64,000 bases of DNA from Candidatus Flemingiibacterium merdigallinarum (GTDB lineage: Bacteria > Bacillota > Clostridia > Oscillospirales > CAG-272), in NCBI GenBank assembly GCA_904386005.1, contig CAJFKR010000004.1:1-64000 (forward strand), in the 5' to 3' direction. A program made the position numbers and the translations under genes. This document shows positions 1-10,250 of the stretch, one piece after another (within the stretch, counting starts at the first letter, position 1; each line of letters opens with the position of its first letter). The notes under the pieces were generated by a model. That model had not been told where the DNA came from. It saw only the letters and a program-made list of their open reading frames with translations, and made no database searches.

Positions 1-131
1 TGATAACTTAATTATACCGCAAAATCGGAGAAAAATCAGTTGTATTTCTGTTAATAAAGCACCGTGCCGATTGACTTTTTCGACTTTTTCAATCGGCTAA
101 ATAGCGATTCATATCAAGGAGGTAATGCCCA

Positions 132-1613
132 ATGCAAAGTCACAGAAATATTCTCTGCCACACGCTGATATTCACGTTGTTGTCCGGAATTCTAACCGCC
201 TGCGGTAATGCTGCAAATACCGACATTACCCAGACTGAATCAGCTGCCGCCGAACCGGATGAAACGACTGCCGGCGTCATTAATTGGGAATCGTCCGGAC
301 TCGAACGGGTCGATTACGGCGGTATTGACTTTACAATCTTCGCAAACAAGGATTCGTATGACAACACCTGGCATAAGCTCGACGTCGCCGAATTGAACGG
401 CGATTCGCTGAATGACGCGATATTCAACCGCAACCGCAAAATCGAGGAGCTGTATAATATCAATATATCGGTCATTGAATCGTCGACATTTGCCAACGAC
501 GCTAAAAATTCGATTGCCGCCGGAGACAACGCGTATTCGCTTTTCTTCGCGCAGCTGACACAGCTGGTTCCGCTCTCGCAGGAAGGTATGCTTACAAATT
601 TTTATGACGTCAATAACCTTTCGCTTGACAACGAATGGTGGGATCAGAACCTTATCGAGGGGTTGACTTACAGAGATTCGCTGTACGTGCTGAACGGCGA
701 CGTTTCGCCATCGGCTGACACGCGCATATTCGTGATTCTGTTCAACAAGGATATGTGCGATGAGCTGAATCTCGAATATCCGTATCAGTATGTGCTCGAC
801 GGAAGCTGGACGGTTGACCGGCTTAACGAGTATATAACCAATGTCAACCATGACGTCAACGGCGACGCTGTTATGGACTATGACGACCGCTGGGGCTTCT
901 TTACCGAATACGGCGTGTCATATATGATGTTCTTTGCCGGCGGCGGTAAAATCACCGAAAAAACGGAGGACGGCGGACTTCGGCTTGCCTTTAATCACGA
1001 AAAGGGAATAAACATGGCGCAGAAAGCGATAGACATTGCGCTGGACGCGTCTAAAACCTGTATGGCAAATCCATATGTCGTCGAAAACGGCAACTCCTGG
1101 CCGGCAGCGACCGCGTGGTTCGCAAACGGCGGCGCGCTCTTCCGTTCGACCGCGCTCGAACCTGTGCCGCGCGACATACGTACTCTCGAAGTCAACTTCG
1201 GAATACTTCCGTTCCCTAAGATGAGCGACGATCAGGAGCGTTATTATTCGCTGCCGGCAGTGCTTTGCAATGTTATAAGCATCCCTGTGACTGCCGATTC
1301 GGATATGGCGGGACTGATACTCGAGGCGCTCTGCGTCGAATCGGTCGGCAGCGTCAAGCCGGCGTTTTATGACACTCTGCTCAACGGCAAAATCGTACGC
1401 GACGACGATTCAAAGGAAATGCTCGACATAATATTCGACAGCAAGGTATATGATATCGGTCTTTATGCGAACATCATGAATTTCAAAGTCACGTTTGAAA
1501 ATATGGTAAAGGATAAAAAGAGCGATGTCGCGTCACTGTTTGCGTCAAATTATGAATCCGCACAGGCGCAGCTCGAAAAATTGTGCGAGCAGTATGACGA
1601 GCTGCTTGAATAA
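132..1613 (+). CDS. Extracellular solute-binding lipoprotein (ABC sugar-binding type)
   Basis: N-terminal signal peptide with lipobox-like LTAC; shares the 'DGDxLNDAxxxRNRxIEExxNI' pattern with three other solute-binding proteins in the window. Confidence 0.85.
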   Translation: MQSHRNILCHTLIFTLLSGILTACGNAANTDITQTESAAAEPDETTAGVINWESSGLERVDYGGIDFTIFANKDSYDNTWHKLDVAELNGDSLNDAIFNRNRKIEELYNINISVIESSTFANDAKNSIAAGDNAYSLFFAQLTQLVPLSQEGMLTNFYDVNNLSLDNEWWDQNLIEGLTYRDSLYVLNGDVSPSADTRIFVILFNKDMCDELNLEYPYQYVLDGSWTVDRLNEYITNVNHDVNGDAVMDYDDRWGFFTEYGVSYMMFFAGGGKITEKTEDGGLRLAFNHEKGINMAQKAIDIALDASKTCMANPYVVENGNSWPAATAWFANGGALFRSTALEPVPRDIRTLEVNFGILPFPKMSDDQERYYSLPAVLCNVISIPVTADSDMAGLILEALCVESVGSVKPAFYDTLLNGKIVRDDDSKEMLDIIFDSKVYDIGLYANIMNFKVTFENMVKDKKSDVASLFASNYESAQAQLEKLCEQYDELLE

Positions 1614-1675
1614 TTATATAATTATATAATTATATACAGTTATAAAATTACACAACCGACAAGGAGTGAAACAAA

Positions 1676-2743
1676 ATGCAACAAATGCGCATAGCAATAA
1701 TCGGACAGGGGCGCAGCGGACACGATATTCACAGCAAGTTCCTGTCAGGCGACGACTCGGGACGCTATAAGGTCATCGCCGTCGTCGATAAAATCGCCGA
1801 CCGGCGCGAGCGCGCGGCGGGCGAGTTCGGCTGCGACACTTATGAGGATTATCACGAGCTGTTTTCACGTGACGACATTGATATTGTCGTAAACTCGACA
1901 TTCTCGTTTGAACATTATCCGTTAACGCTCGACCTTTTGTCACATGGCTTTAACGTACTGGTTGAAAAGCCGTTCGCCATGAGATATGCGGACTGTAAGG
2001 ATATGATCGAAACCGCCGAGAAGCACAGCTGTAAGCTGTTCGTGTTCCAGCAGTCGCGCTTCGCGCCCTACTATACGAAGATACGCGAGGTCGTCGACTC
2101 GGGAGTCCTCGGACGAATTGTGCAGATATCGATTCGCTTCGGCGGCTTCTCGCGCCGCTGGGACTGGCAGACCTCACAGCGTTTCGGCGGCGGCAGCCTC
2201 TACAACACCGGACCTCACCCGCTCGATCAAGCGCTCGACCTGCTGGGCTTCGACGAAAATGTGCGGCTAATCTACTCAAAGTTCGACAAGCTTAATGTCT
2301 CGGGAGACGCCGAGGACTATGTAAAGCTGCTCGTGACCGCTCCGAACAAGCCGCTCATCGATATCGAAATTTCGAGCTGCGACGCGTATGTGCCGTTTGT
2401 CTACCACATCCAAGCCGAGCACGGCTCACTCAAGGCTTCGATGACGAATATCGACTACAAGTACTACATTCCGGCAGACGAGCCTGCGCGCCCGCTGATA
2501 CTCGAACCGCTCCGCGGAGACAAGGGACAGCCGATATACTGCTCCGAGAAGCTCACTTGGCACGAGGAGAACATCAAAATCGAGGGCAGCGCGTTCGACG
2601 TCGGCACGTCGCGTTACTACGACATGGTATATCGCTGCCTGTTTGAGGGACGCAAGCCGGAGATCGAGCCGTGGCAGTCAATGCTCCAGATTAAGCTGTC
2701 CGAGCAGGCTCACATCGACAATCCGCTGCCGATACTCTTTTGA
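1676..2743 (+). CDS. Gfo/Idh/MocA family oxidoreductase
   Basis: N-terminal Rossmann segment IAIIGQGRSGHDIHSKF, VEKPFAM motif, GGGSLYNTGPHPLDQAL. Confidence 0.9.
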   Translation: MQQMRIAIIGQGRSGHDIHSKFLSGDDSGRYKVIAVVDKIADRRERAAGEFGCDTYEDYHELFSRDDIDIVVNSTFSFEHYPLTLDLLSHGFNVLVEKPFAMRYADCKDMIETAEKHSCKLFVFQQSRFAPYYTKIREVVDSGVLGRIVQISIRFGGFSRRWDWQTSQRFGGGSLYNTGPHPLDQALDLLGFDENVRLIYSKFDKLNVSGDAEDYVKLLVTAPNKPLIDIEISSCDAYVPFVYHIQAEHGSLKASMTNIDYKYYIPADEPARPLILEPLRGDKGQPIYCSEKLTWHEENIKIEGSAFDVGTSRYYDMVYRCLFEGRKPEIEPWQSMLQIKLSEQAHIDNPLPILF

Positions 2744-2782
2744 CTCGGTCGACGAGTGACAGCGGTAATACAGATATAGCAT

Positions 2783-3940
2783 ATGATAACAAAAATCATC
2801 AACGCGCGTGTGGTTGACGGCGGTAGGATATCCGACGACCCGATTTGCTTTGACGACAGGATACTGCCACAGGGCAGCTTCGCCGAGCGGATAATCGACG
2901 CGGGCGGTCAGTTCGTCAGCGCGGGCTTCATCGACCTGCACCTGCACGGCGGCGATGGATATGACTTCATGGACGGCAGCGACGAGGCGTTTCGGCGTAT
3001 AGCGGCGTTCCACGCGCGTCACGGCACGACCGCGATGTGTCCGACGACGCTGTCGGGCGACCTCGACGAGACGCTCGAGGTGATCGAAGCGTACAAGCGG
3101 GTCAAAACCGAAGCGCAGACCAAGGTCACCGGCTCTGATTTCATCGGTCTGCACCTCGAGGGACCCTATTTCGCCTACTCGCAGCGGGGCGCGCAGGACC
3201 CGAAGTACATACACCCGCCGCGGCCTGACGAATATATACGCCTGCTCGACGCCTGCCCGGACATCGTGCGTTGGAGCGCCGCGCCCGAGCTCGACTCAGG
3301 CTGGGAGTTCGTCGGTGAGCTGAAGCGGCGGGGAATTCTGGCGAGCGCGGGTCACACCGACGCCGACTGCCGTCAGATGCTCGAAGCCGCAAGGCAGGGC
3401 TACACGCACATGACGCACCTCTACTCCGGAATGAAGGGCGTCGAGCGGATAGCCGGTATACGCGTAGCCGGAGCGGTCGAGGGGGCGTTCCTCTGCGACG
3501 ACATCACGGTCGAGGTGATAGCCGACGGTATGCACCTGCCGCACGAGATCTTGGCTCTGGTATACAAAATCAAAGGCGCAGATCGGACCGCGCTGATCAC
3601 CGACGCTATGCGCGGAGCGGGACTGCCCGACGGCTCGGAGACTCTGCTCGGCAGCAAGCAAAACGGACAGCCGGCGATAATCGAGCAGGGAGTGGCGTGG
3701 CTGCCGACGCGCGACGCGTTCGCGGGCAGCGTCGCTACGACCGACCGATTGGTGCGGAACATACTCGCCTCCGGTATAACGCTCACCGACGCGGTAAAAA
3801 TGGCGTCCGAGACTCCGGCGAAGCTGATCGGCTGTCGGAACAAGGGCAGACTCGAGGTCGGCTATGACGCGGACATTGTGATGTTCGACGAAGAAGTCAA
3901 GGTAAGTCGGGTATTTATACGCGGCGAGGAGCTCTTATAA
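2783..3940 (+). CDS. nagA: N-acetylglucosamine-6-phosphate deacetylase
   Basis: Amidohydrolase fold motifs: GFIDLHLHGGDGYDFMDG, HLEGPYF, SAGHTDA, THLYSGM, LITDAM. Confidence 0.9.
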   Translation: MITKIINARVVDGGRISDDPICFDDRILPQGSFAERIIDAGGQFVSAGFIDLHLHGGDGYDFMDGSDEAFRRIAAFHARHGTTAMCPTTLSGDLDETLEVIEAYKRVKTEAQTKVTGSDFIGLHLEGPYFAYSQRGAQDPKYIHPPRPDEYIRLLDACPDIVRWSAAPELDSGWEFVGELKRRGILASAGHTDADCRQMLEAARQGYTHMTHLYSGMKGVERIAGIRVAGAVEGAFLCDDITVEVIADGMHLPHEILALVYKIKGADRTALITDAMRGAGLPDGSETLLGSKQNGQPAIIEQGVAWLPTRDAFAGSVATTDRLVRNILASGITLTDAVKMASETPAKLIGCRNKGRLEVGYDADIVMFDEEVKVSRVFIRGEELL

Positions 3941-3950
3941 CAGAGTTATT

Positions 3951-3980
3951 ACGCGGCGGAGAATTGTTTTCCGCCGCGGT
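3951..3980 (+). terminator. Rho-independent terminator-like hairpin after nagA
   Basis: CGCGGCGGA ... TCCGCCGCG inverted repeat directly downstream of the nagA stop. Confidence 0.5.
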
Positions 3981-4115
3981 TTCTGTTTTTGCCGTGTGGT
4001 ATTGCGGTTATTCAACACATCTGAATTGACTGCGGAATCTCGGGAGTCATGCAGTCTGTATCATCTTAGTTGCATGGACTATACGAGCAAAATTATTAAA
4101 AATTGTGTGTATGGG

Positions 4116-4144
4116 TTGAAATCTGGTTTAGTTTAGTGTATAAT
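4116..4144 (+). promoter_or_regulatory. Sigma-A-type promoter
   Basis: TTGAAA - 17 nt - TATAAT upstream of the FAD oxidoreductase. Confidence 0.75.
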
Positions 4145-4203
4145 GTTATTGTAAAATTCATAAAACCTGATGTGGTTTTACAATTTTGAAAGGACACATT
4201 GCC

Positions 4204-5553
4204 ATGGAGCTGAATTACACAAAATCGATAGAGATAAAATATGACGTCGACGTATTCATCGCCGGCGGCGGACCTGCCGGAGTCGCGGCGGCGGTCAGCT
4301 GCGCGCGCGAGGGGCGGTCGGTATTCGTAGCCGAGAGCTTCTCGGCGTTCGGCGGCGCGGCGGTGACGATGCTGATACCGGCGTATATGTGCTTCGGCGA
4401 CGGAATCAACTTCTGCGCCGACGGAATCGGCAAGGAGATATTCGACCGGCTCAAGGTCGAGTCGCCCGAGCGCTACAAGCGCTTCTGCCCCAGCTCGATT
4501 CCGGTCGAGACGCTCAAGCTGATATACGACGATATGGTCGAAAAATCGGGCGCGAAGTACATATTCCACACGAATATAATCGACGCCGTGGTCGAGGACG
4601 GGCAGATAAAGTATGTTATCTGCGCCGCGAAAGGCTCGATATTCGCGGTCAAGGCGAAGATATACATAGACTGCACCGGCGATGGAGACCTCGCGGCTTA
4701 TGCCGGAGCCGACATCGAATACGGCGACGAGAACGGCAAGGTCATGGCGACGACTCTGTGCGGAATCTGGAGCGGAATCGACTGGACGCGCGTCCAGCGC
4801 CCGGACAGCCGAAATCTCGACGCGGCGTTCGCCGACAATGTATTCACGAATGAGGACAGACATCTTCCGGGTATGTGGTCGCTCGCCGACCAGACTAAGG
4901 ACGCGGACGGCAAGCCGGTGCCGAACGGTATCGGCGGCTCGAACGCCGGACACATCTACGACATCAACGGCTGCGACGCGGCGTCGCTGACCGAGGGCAT
5001 CGTCAAGGCGAGACGTCAGCTGCTCGAATACCGCAAATACTACCGCGAGTATCTCACCGGCTACGAGGACATGGAGCTTGTATATTCGGCCTCCTATCTC
5101 GGAATCCGCGAGAGCCGCCGCGTGGTCTGCGACTTGCGACTCGAGGTCGACACCTTCCAGAACAAGTCGTCGTTTGACGACGAAATCGGTCGCTACTGCT
5201 ACCCGATCGACATCCACTCTCCGACCAACGACAAGGCGGGCTACGAGAAATTCCACTCGGAGCACTCATCTATGCGCTTAAAGCAGGGCGAGAACTACGG
5301 AATCCCCTACCGCTCGCTCGCGGTCAAGGGTATACGCAATCTGCTGTGCGCCGGACGCTGCATCAGTACCGATCGCTATATGCAGTCGTCGGTCAGAGTC
5401 ATGCCGGGCTGCTACATCACCGGTCAGGCTGCCGGAATCGCGGCGGCGGTACAGTGCGACGCGCACAGCGACGATATACACAATGTCGACATTCACGAGG
5501 TGCAGAAGCGGCTGCACAAGCTCGGCGCGTATCTGCCGAACTACAAGGCGTGA
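4204..5553 (+). CDS. FAD-dependent oxidoreductase
   Basis: Dinucleotide-binding motif DVFIAGGGPAGVAAA; ATG at 4204 follows AAAGGA; the listed ORF begins slightly upstream. Confidence 0.85.
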   Translation: MELNYTKSIEIKYDVDVFIAGGGPAGVAAAVSCAREGRSVFVAESFSAFGGAAVTMLIPAYMCFGDGINFCADGIGKEIFDRLKVESPERYKRFCPSSIPVETLKLIYDDMVEKSGAKYIFHTNIIDAVVEDGQIKYVICAAKGSIFAVKAKIYIDCTGDGDLAAYAGADIEYGDENGKVMATTLCGIWSGIDWTRVQRPDSRNLDAAFADNVFTNEDRHLPGMWSLADQTKDADGKPVPNGIGGSNAGHIYDINGCDAASLTEGIVKARRQLLEYRKYYREYLTGYEDMELVYSASYLGIRESRRVVCDLRLEVDTFQNKSSFDDEIGRYCYPIDIHSPTNDKAGYEKFHSEHSSMRLKQGENYGIPYRSLAVKGIRNLLCAGRCISTDRYMQSSVRVMPGCYITGQAAGIAAAVQCDAHSDDIHNVDIHEVQKRLHKLGAYLPNYKA

Positions 5554-5620
5554 CTTTTGAAGCAGATATCATTATAATTTAATAATCATCTGCCGCAAAT
5601 TTACAGCATAATATTTATTT

Positions 5621-5650
5621 GGAGCTCCTTTTTAAGGAGCTCCATTTTTA
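5621..5650 (+). terminator. Rho-independent terminator
   Basis: GGAGCTCCTT-TTT-AAGGAGCTCC followed by a T-rich stretch. Confidence 0.85.
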
Positions 5651-5821
5651 TGTTAGCTGAATATTGCGGTTTTGCGTCAGTTGTTAGGAGCTTAAATATA
5701 TGCTGCGAACAGCCGCACTGTTCACAAATAGTTAACCAATTGACAGAGGAGGTGTGATATAATGTTATATACAAGATGTTAACACATTGATAACATTATC
5801 TTGGAAAGAGGGGATCCGAAA

Positions 5822-7312
5822 ATGAAAAAGCACCGATACACATCACTGCTGCCCGCGATATTGTTGCTCGCAATCGCAAGTTCTTCCTGTGCGCAGGAGT
5901 CGGATGACAGCGGCTCGACCGATACGACCGCGACCGCGTCCGAAGTCAGTGACACCGAGGAGCTGTCCGAGCTTGAAGCCCGCGCGCTGATAGCCGACGA
6001 CCTGCCCGAAAAGGACTACGACGGTATGCAGTTCCGCATATCGACAAAGAAAGGCACGCTGTACGAAATCGACACCGAGGAGACCGACGGCGATATCCTC
6101 AACGACGCGCTGTATGAGCGCAATCAGCGGATTGAGGAGCGTTTCAATATCGAAATTGTCCCTGTCATAACCGACAGCGCGGACGGATACGAACACGTGA
6201 ACTCGGTCAGACAGAGCATTATGGCTGCCGACGACGCGTTCGACCTTGCCGCGACATATGTGTTTACGACCGGTCCGCTCGTCACCGAGGGCTGTTTTCT
6301 GAACTGGCTGAATATGCCGCATACCGATCTGTCGAAGCCCTGGTGGATCAACGGTATCAACGAGAAATTCCAGGTCGGCGACGCTATCTACACCGCGGTC
6401 GGCGACACTTGCCTGTCGACCCTGAAGCTGACCTACGGCGTGTTCTTTAACCGCACGATAGGCGAGGACTACGGCTACACCGAGACGATCTACGACACGA
6501 TTCGAAACGGTGAATGGATCATCGACAAATTCATCGAGATGACCCGCGACGTCTACTCGGACGTGAACGGAGACACGGTGCGCGACTCGGGCGACTTCTA
6601 TGGCTTCACCGCCGAGAAGTACACGAACCTTGACGTCTACCCGTTCGCGTTCGACATCTCGATAATCTCGGCTGACAAGAACGGCGTGCCGCAGCTGACG
6701 CTGAACACGCCCAAGACCATCGAGGCGGTCGAAAAGATAAACCAGCTCTACTGGGGCGGCGAGGGCTCGTATATCCCCGAGGACGCCGGCTCTCCTATAA
6801 CAATGTTCAAGGACGGCAACGCGCTGTTCACGACGACATATCTTGAAAACGCGTTCTCGACCTTCCGCGTCATGAACGACGACTACAGCATTCTGCCCTA
6901 TCCGAAGTGGGACGAGAGTCAGGAAAAATACATGACCGGAGCCATGGACAATTACTCGGTGCTCGGCATACCGGTGACTGTGTCCGACCCGGAGATGGTG
7001 TCGATCATAACCGAGGCTATGAATATCGAGTCCTACAAGACGCTCTACCCGACCTACTACAAGCAGGCACTGCAGGACAAATTCTCGCGCGACGAGGAGT
7101 CGATCGAAATGATCGACCTGCTCATCTCGGGCAGGAACTTCGACTTCTGCACACTGTTCTCGTCGAACATACCCGGAATGCCGTGGATGTTCCGGACGCT
7201 CGTCGCGGCAAATTCGAACGATTTCGCCAGCACCTACGCGTCAAGCGAGGCGGCGGCGCAGTTGGAGCTTGACAAGATACTCGAAGCCTATGAAAAGAAC
7301 GCGGACAATTGA
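5822..7312 (+). CDS. Extracellular solute-binding lipoprotein
   Basis: Signal peptide with lipobox-like SSSC; 'DGDILNDALYERNQRIEERFNI' motif; start at ATG 5822. Confidence 0.85.
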   Translation: MKKHRYTSLLPAILLLAIASSSCAQESDDSGSTDTTATASEVSDTEELSELEARALIADDLPEKDYDGMQFRISTKKGTLYEIDTEETDGDILNDALYERNQRIEERFNIEIVPVITDSADGYEHVNSVRQSIMAADDAFDLAATYVFTTGPLVTEGCFLNWLNMPHTDLSKPWWINGINEKFQVGDAIYTAVGDTCLSTLKLTYGVFFNRTIGEDYGYTETIYDTIRNGEWIIDKFIEMTRDVYSDVNGDTVRDSGDFYGFTAEKYTNLDVYPFAFDISIISADKNGVPQLTLNTPKTIEAVEKINQLYWGGEGSYIPEDAGSPITMFKDGNALFTTTYLENAFSTFRVMNDDYSILPYPKWDESQEKYMTGAMDNYSVLGIPVTVSDPEMVSIITEAMNIESYKTLYPTYYKQALQDKFSRDEESIEMIDLLISGRNFDFCTLFSSNIPGMPWMFRTLVAANSNDFASTYASSEAAAQLELDKILEAYEKNADN

Positions 7313-8975
7313 TTATTTTATGCGCGGTATAAAATATATGCTGCGCGGCATATTGACCGCCGCGCTCGCGTGTATATTTCTGTCGATGTCGGGCTGCGGC
7401 GGGGAGGCTGAAAATGATACCGTCACTGATGCCGATAGCGGCGGGAACGAGACGAATCAGATTTATGAGGAGGATGAGAAAATGAACAGTGTAAAAGGTT
7501 GGCTGTATAACGGCTATGACAAGCTGTCCGAGTCGGGCGAGCTGCCGCGGGACAGCGCTGATGTCTACAATCTGTATATGGCAAAGAACGAGGCGGAGGG
7601 CTGCCAGCTCGCGCTGTGTGCTGATAAGCGGTACGGCAGTCTTTCGCTCGAAGCGGCGTCGGACGACGGCGCACCCGAGCTGACAATATACAAGGAGTCG
7701 TTCGTCTCGGTCAAAGACGACTACCTGCCCGACGCGCTCGCGCCGTTCAGCGGTAAGCTGACGCTGCTCGCCGACCGCAACGCGGTTCTGTATCTGCGCT
7801 TTACGTCTGACAATGAGACTACTGCCGGAGACTACAGCTATAGCTTTACGCTGAAGGACAAGGACGAGGTGCTGTACAGCTGCACGGTCAACGTCCATGT
7901 CATGGACTTCGCGCTGCCCGATACGCTCTCCTGCGCGACCGCGGTCGGACTGTACAAGGATTCAATTGCGGCGAAGCACAATGTCAGCGACCCGGACGAG
8001 ATCGACCGGCTGTACAAGGCTTACTACGACCTGATGCTCGAATACAAGGTCACGGCCTACGACCTGCCTTACGACATACTCGACGAGCGCGCCGACGAAT
8101 ATATGAGCAATCCGCGTGTGACCTCGTTCCGCGTGCCGACCTGCGACGGCGACGACGCGCGGCTCGAGGCGATATACGATAAGCTCAAATCGAACCCCGA
8201 GTGGCTCGACAAGGCGTATTTCTACCCGCTCGACGAGCCGACGAGCCGCGAGATGCTCGACACGCTCGCGTCATTGTGCGAGCGGCTCAATAAAATCGCA
8301 CCCGAGGTCAAGGTCTGCACGCCCTTCTTCCGCAACATCGACTACGACAACAACACCGACCAGATCGGATTCATGACCGGCAAGACGACGTTATGGTGTC
8401 CGAAGAGCTATATGTATGTGACGTCGAATGTCTACTCGGAGGCGCAGCTCGAGAAGTACCCGTCGTACGGCGAGCGCATGGCAGAGCGCAAGGCGGCGGG
8501 CGACAAGGTCTGGTGGTATGTCTGCTGGGAGCCGGGCGACCCGTACAACAATCTGTTTGTCGACCAGCTCGGGGTTCAGCACCGGATCCTGTTCTGGCAG
8601 CAATACGCGCACGACGTCGACGGCTTTCTTTACTGGGGCGCGAACTACTGGAACGGGACAAGCGACCCGTGGGGCGATATGGCTACGGTCAAGCAGCTCT
8701 CGCCCGACGTATACGGCGACGGTTCGCTGTTATACAACGGCAATATCGTCGGTGCGGACGGCGGATGTCCGTCGCTGCGGCTCGCGGCGATACGCGACGG
8801 AGTCGAAGACTTCGAGCTGCTCGCAATGGCGGCCAGACTGTACGGCGATGATTGGGTAGCCGAAAAGATCGCCGAAATCACGCCGTCGCTGACGCAATAC
8901 ACGACCGACAGCGCGCGCTTTGACGAGGTGCGCCGCTCGATATACGAAGCGGTCGAGACTGCTATGAAAAAGTAG
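7290..8975 (+). CDS. DUF4091-type glycoside hydrolase-like lipoprotein
   Basis: Lipobox-like MSGC; C-terminal 'FLYWGANYWNGTSDPWGDM ... RLAAIRDGVEDFELL' typical of DUF4091/GH123-like proteins; exact start uncertain. Confidence 0.75.
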   Translation: MKRTRTIDYFMRGIKYMLRGILTAALACIFLSMSGCGGEAENDTVTDADSGGNETNQIYEEDEKMNSVKGWLYNGYDKLSESGELPRDSADVYNLYMAKNEAEGCQLALCADKRYGSLSLEAASDDGAPELTIYKESFVSVKDDYLPDALAPFSGKLTLLADRNAVLYLRFTSDNETTAGDYSYSFTLKDKDEVLYSCTVNVHVMDFALPDTLSCATAVGLYKDSIAAKHNVSDPDEIDRLYKAYYDLMLEYKVTAYDLPYDILDERADEYMSNPRVTSFRVPTCDGDDARLEAIYDKLKSNPEWLDKAYFYPLDEPTSREMLDTLASLCERLNKIAPEVKVCTPFFRNIDYDNNTDQIGFMTGKTTLWCPKSYMYVTSNVYSEAQLEKYPSYGERMAERKAAGDKVWWYVCWEPGDPYNNLFVDQLGVQHRILFWQQYAHDVDGFLYWGANYWNGTSDPWGDMATVKQLSPDVYGDGSLLYNGNIVGADGGCPSLRLAAIRDGVEDFELLAMAARLYGDDWVAEKIAEITPSLTQYTTDSARFDEVRRSIYEAVETAMKK

Positions 8976-8983
8976 AGCTTTCG

Positions 8984-9018
8984 GGAGTGCGCAAAATACC
9001 GCGCACTCCTAATTTTTT
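8984..9018 (+). terminator. Rho-independent terminator
   Basis: GGAGTGCGC ... GCGCACTCC followed by TAATTTTTT. Confidence 0.85.
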
Positions 9019-9112
9019 ATTGTATTAATTTTAATAAATCGGGAACAAAAGGGCGAGGTGACACGTCTTATATGTAAAAAGCTCCGATTCACACTGGCGT
9101 ATCGGAGCTGGT

Positions 9113-9616
9113 ATGGCAGACAGTCGAAAGTCTCAAATCGATTTTGCTAATGACGGAGGGATTGACGTGTCGGAAAAATCCATGAACAAGCACCGGCTTT
9201 GCGGAATAATCAGTCTTGCGGCGGCGGTCGCGCTCGAGCTTCTGCCTGTGGGGGCGGTATGCTGCTTTGCGGTAGCTCCCGAAGCCGGCGGCGGTTATAT
9301 CCGCGAGACCTATTCGTATTTTGACCCGCTCGTATTCGGCTACGCTAATTTCGGACCGCTTATAACGGCGATTTTGTCCTGCGTTTTACTGACGCTCTGG
9401 ATTTACGGCGCGGTTTTCGAGTCGGAGGGGAAGTATTTCGGCGTGATGACCGTGCTTTCGGTAATCGCGCTGGCGGCGTCGCTGTTTCCGGTACTGCTGG
9501 GGATAAAGTTTTATTCTATAATCGGCTGCGGGATAACGCTGCTGATGCTCGTGTCAGGGCTGACCGCGGGCAGGTGCGCACGCGTATACACGCGCGGGGA
9601 CAAGCGGACGGTATGA
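9113..9616 (+). CDS. Small integral membrane protein, unknown function
   Basis: Several hydrophobic segments; start could be an internal codon (e.g. MNKHRLCG). Confidence 0.6.
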   Translation: MADSRKSQIDFANDGGIDVSEKSMNKHRLCGIISLAAAVALELLPVGAVCCFAVAPEAGGGYIRETYSYFDPLVFGYANFGPLITAILSCVLLTLWIYGAVFESEGKYFGVMTVLSVIALAASLFPVLLGIKFYSIIGCGITLLMLVSGLTAGRCARVYTRGDKRTV

Positions 9617-9626
9617 GAGGTGCGAT

Positions 9627-10188
9627 ATGCCAAGTGTGAAACGGCTTTCGAAAAAAAGCAATAGCCGCGGTCATTGCCGCGCTTGCGGTGATAGTCGCGG
9701 CGGTTTCGGCGTATTTCTACACACGCTCCGAAACCTTTGAGATTTCGCTTATGCTTGCCAAGGGGATATGGTCGGACGACGGCTTCAGTCATGACGAGCG
9801 GCAGATACCGGCTGAATATGAAATTACACTGAAACGGAATCTCTTTGGAAAAATCAACGTTTCGGGTACGGTCAGCTTTGACGGAACTACATATGTTATA
9901 ATAGAGGATTCATATTACAGCACTGACGAGAATGGCGAGAAATTTACGATTCGATTTGATTTTACTGACACTGACCGAAGTTCCTATATGGAGGGCAGTG
10001 TCGACCTAAATGATTACCGGAACGACCGTTACAGCGAGATAACCTCGGATTCGTTCTGTTTATATCATTTACAGAGCGACGGCGAGGGAGATTTTCCGAA
10101 TTACTTCCCCGCTATCGACTACTACATCTACCATCCGGACGAATACTACCGTATACTCAGGTTTATCGCAGATGTATTCGATTATTGA
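9627..10188 (+). CDS. Signal-anchored hypothetical protein, apparently frameshifted at an A7 tract
   Basis: ATG 9627 preceded by AGAGGTG; reading MPSVKRLSK then a +1 shift at 9651-9657 gives KAIAAVIAALAVIVAAVSAYFYTRSE continuous with ORF 9688..10188. Confidence 0.6.
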
Positions 10189-10215
10189 CAAAATCCACTT
10201 TTTTCGCATAATCCC

Positions 10216-10244
10216 TTGACAAACGGGGAAAATGGTAGTATAAT
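10216..10244 (+). promoter_or_regulatory. Consensus sigma-A promoter for the T-box/aspS operon
   Basis: TTGACA - 17 nt - TATAAT. Confidence 0.9.
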
Positions 10245-10250
10245 TATACC

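Noticed and set aside
1605-1650. AATTATATA microrepeat after the first solute-binding gene
   Set aside because: Simple AT-rich slippage repeat with no further support
4096-5265. 389-aa minus-strand ORF antisense to the FAD oxidoreductase
   Set aside because: Antisense shadow ORF; no family features
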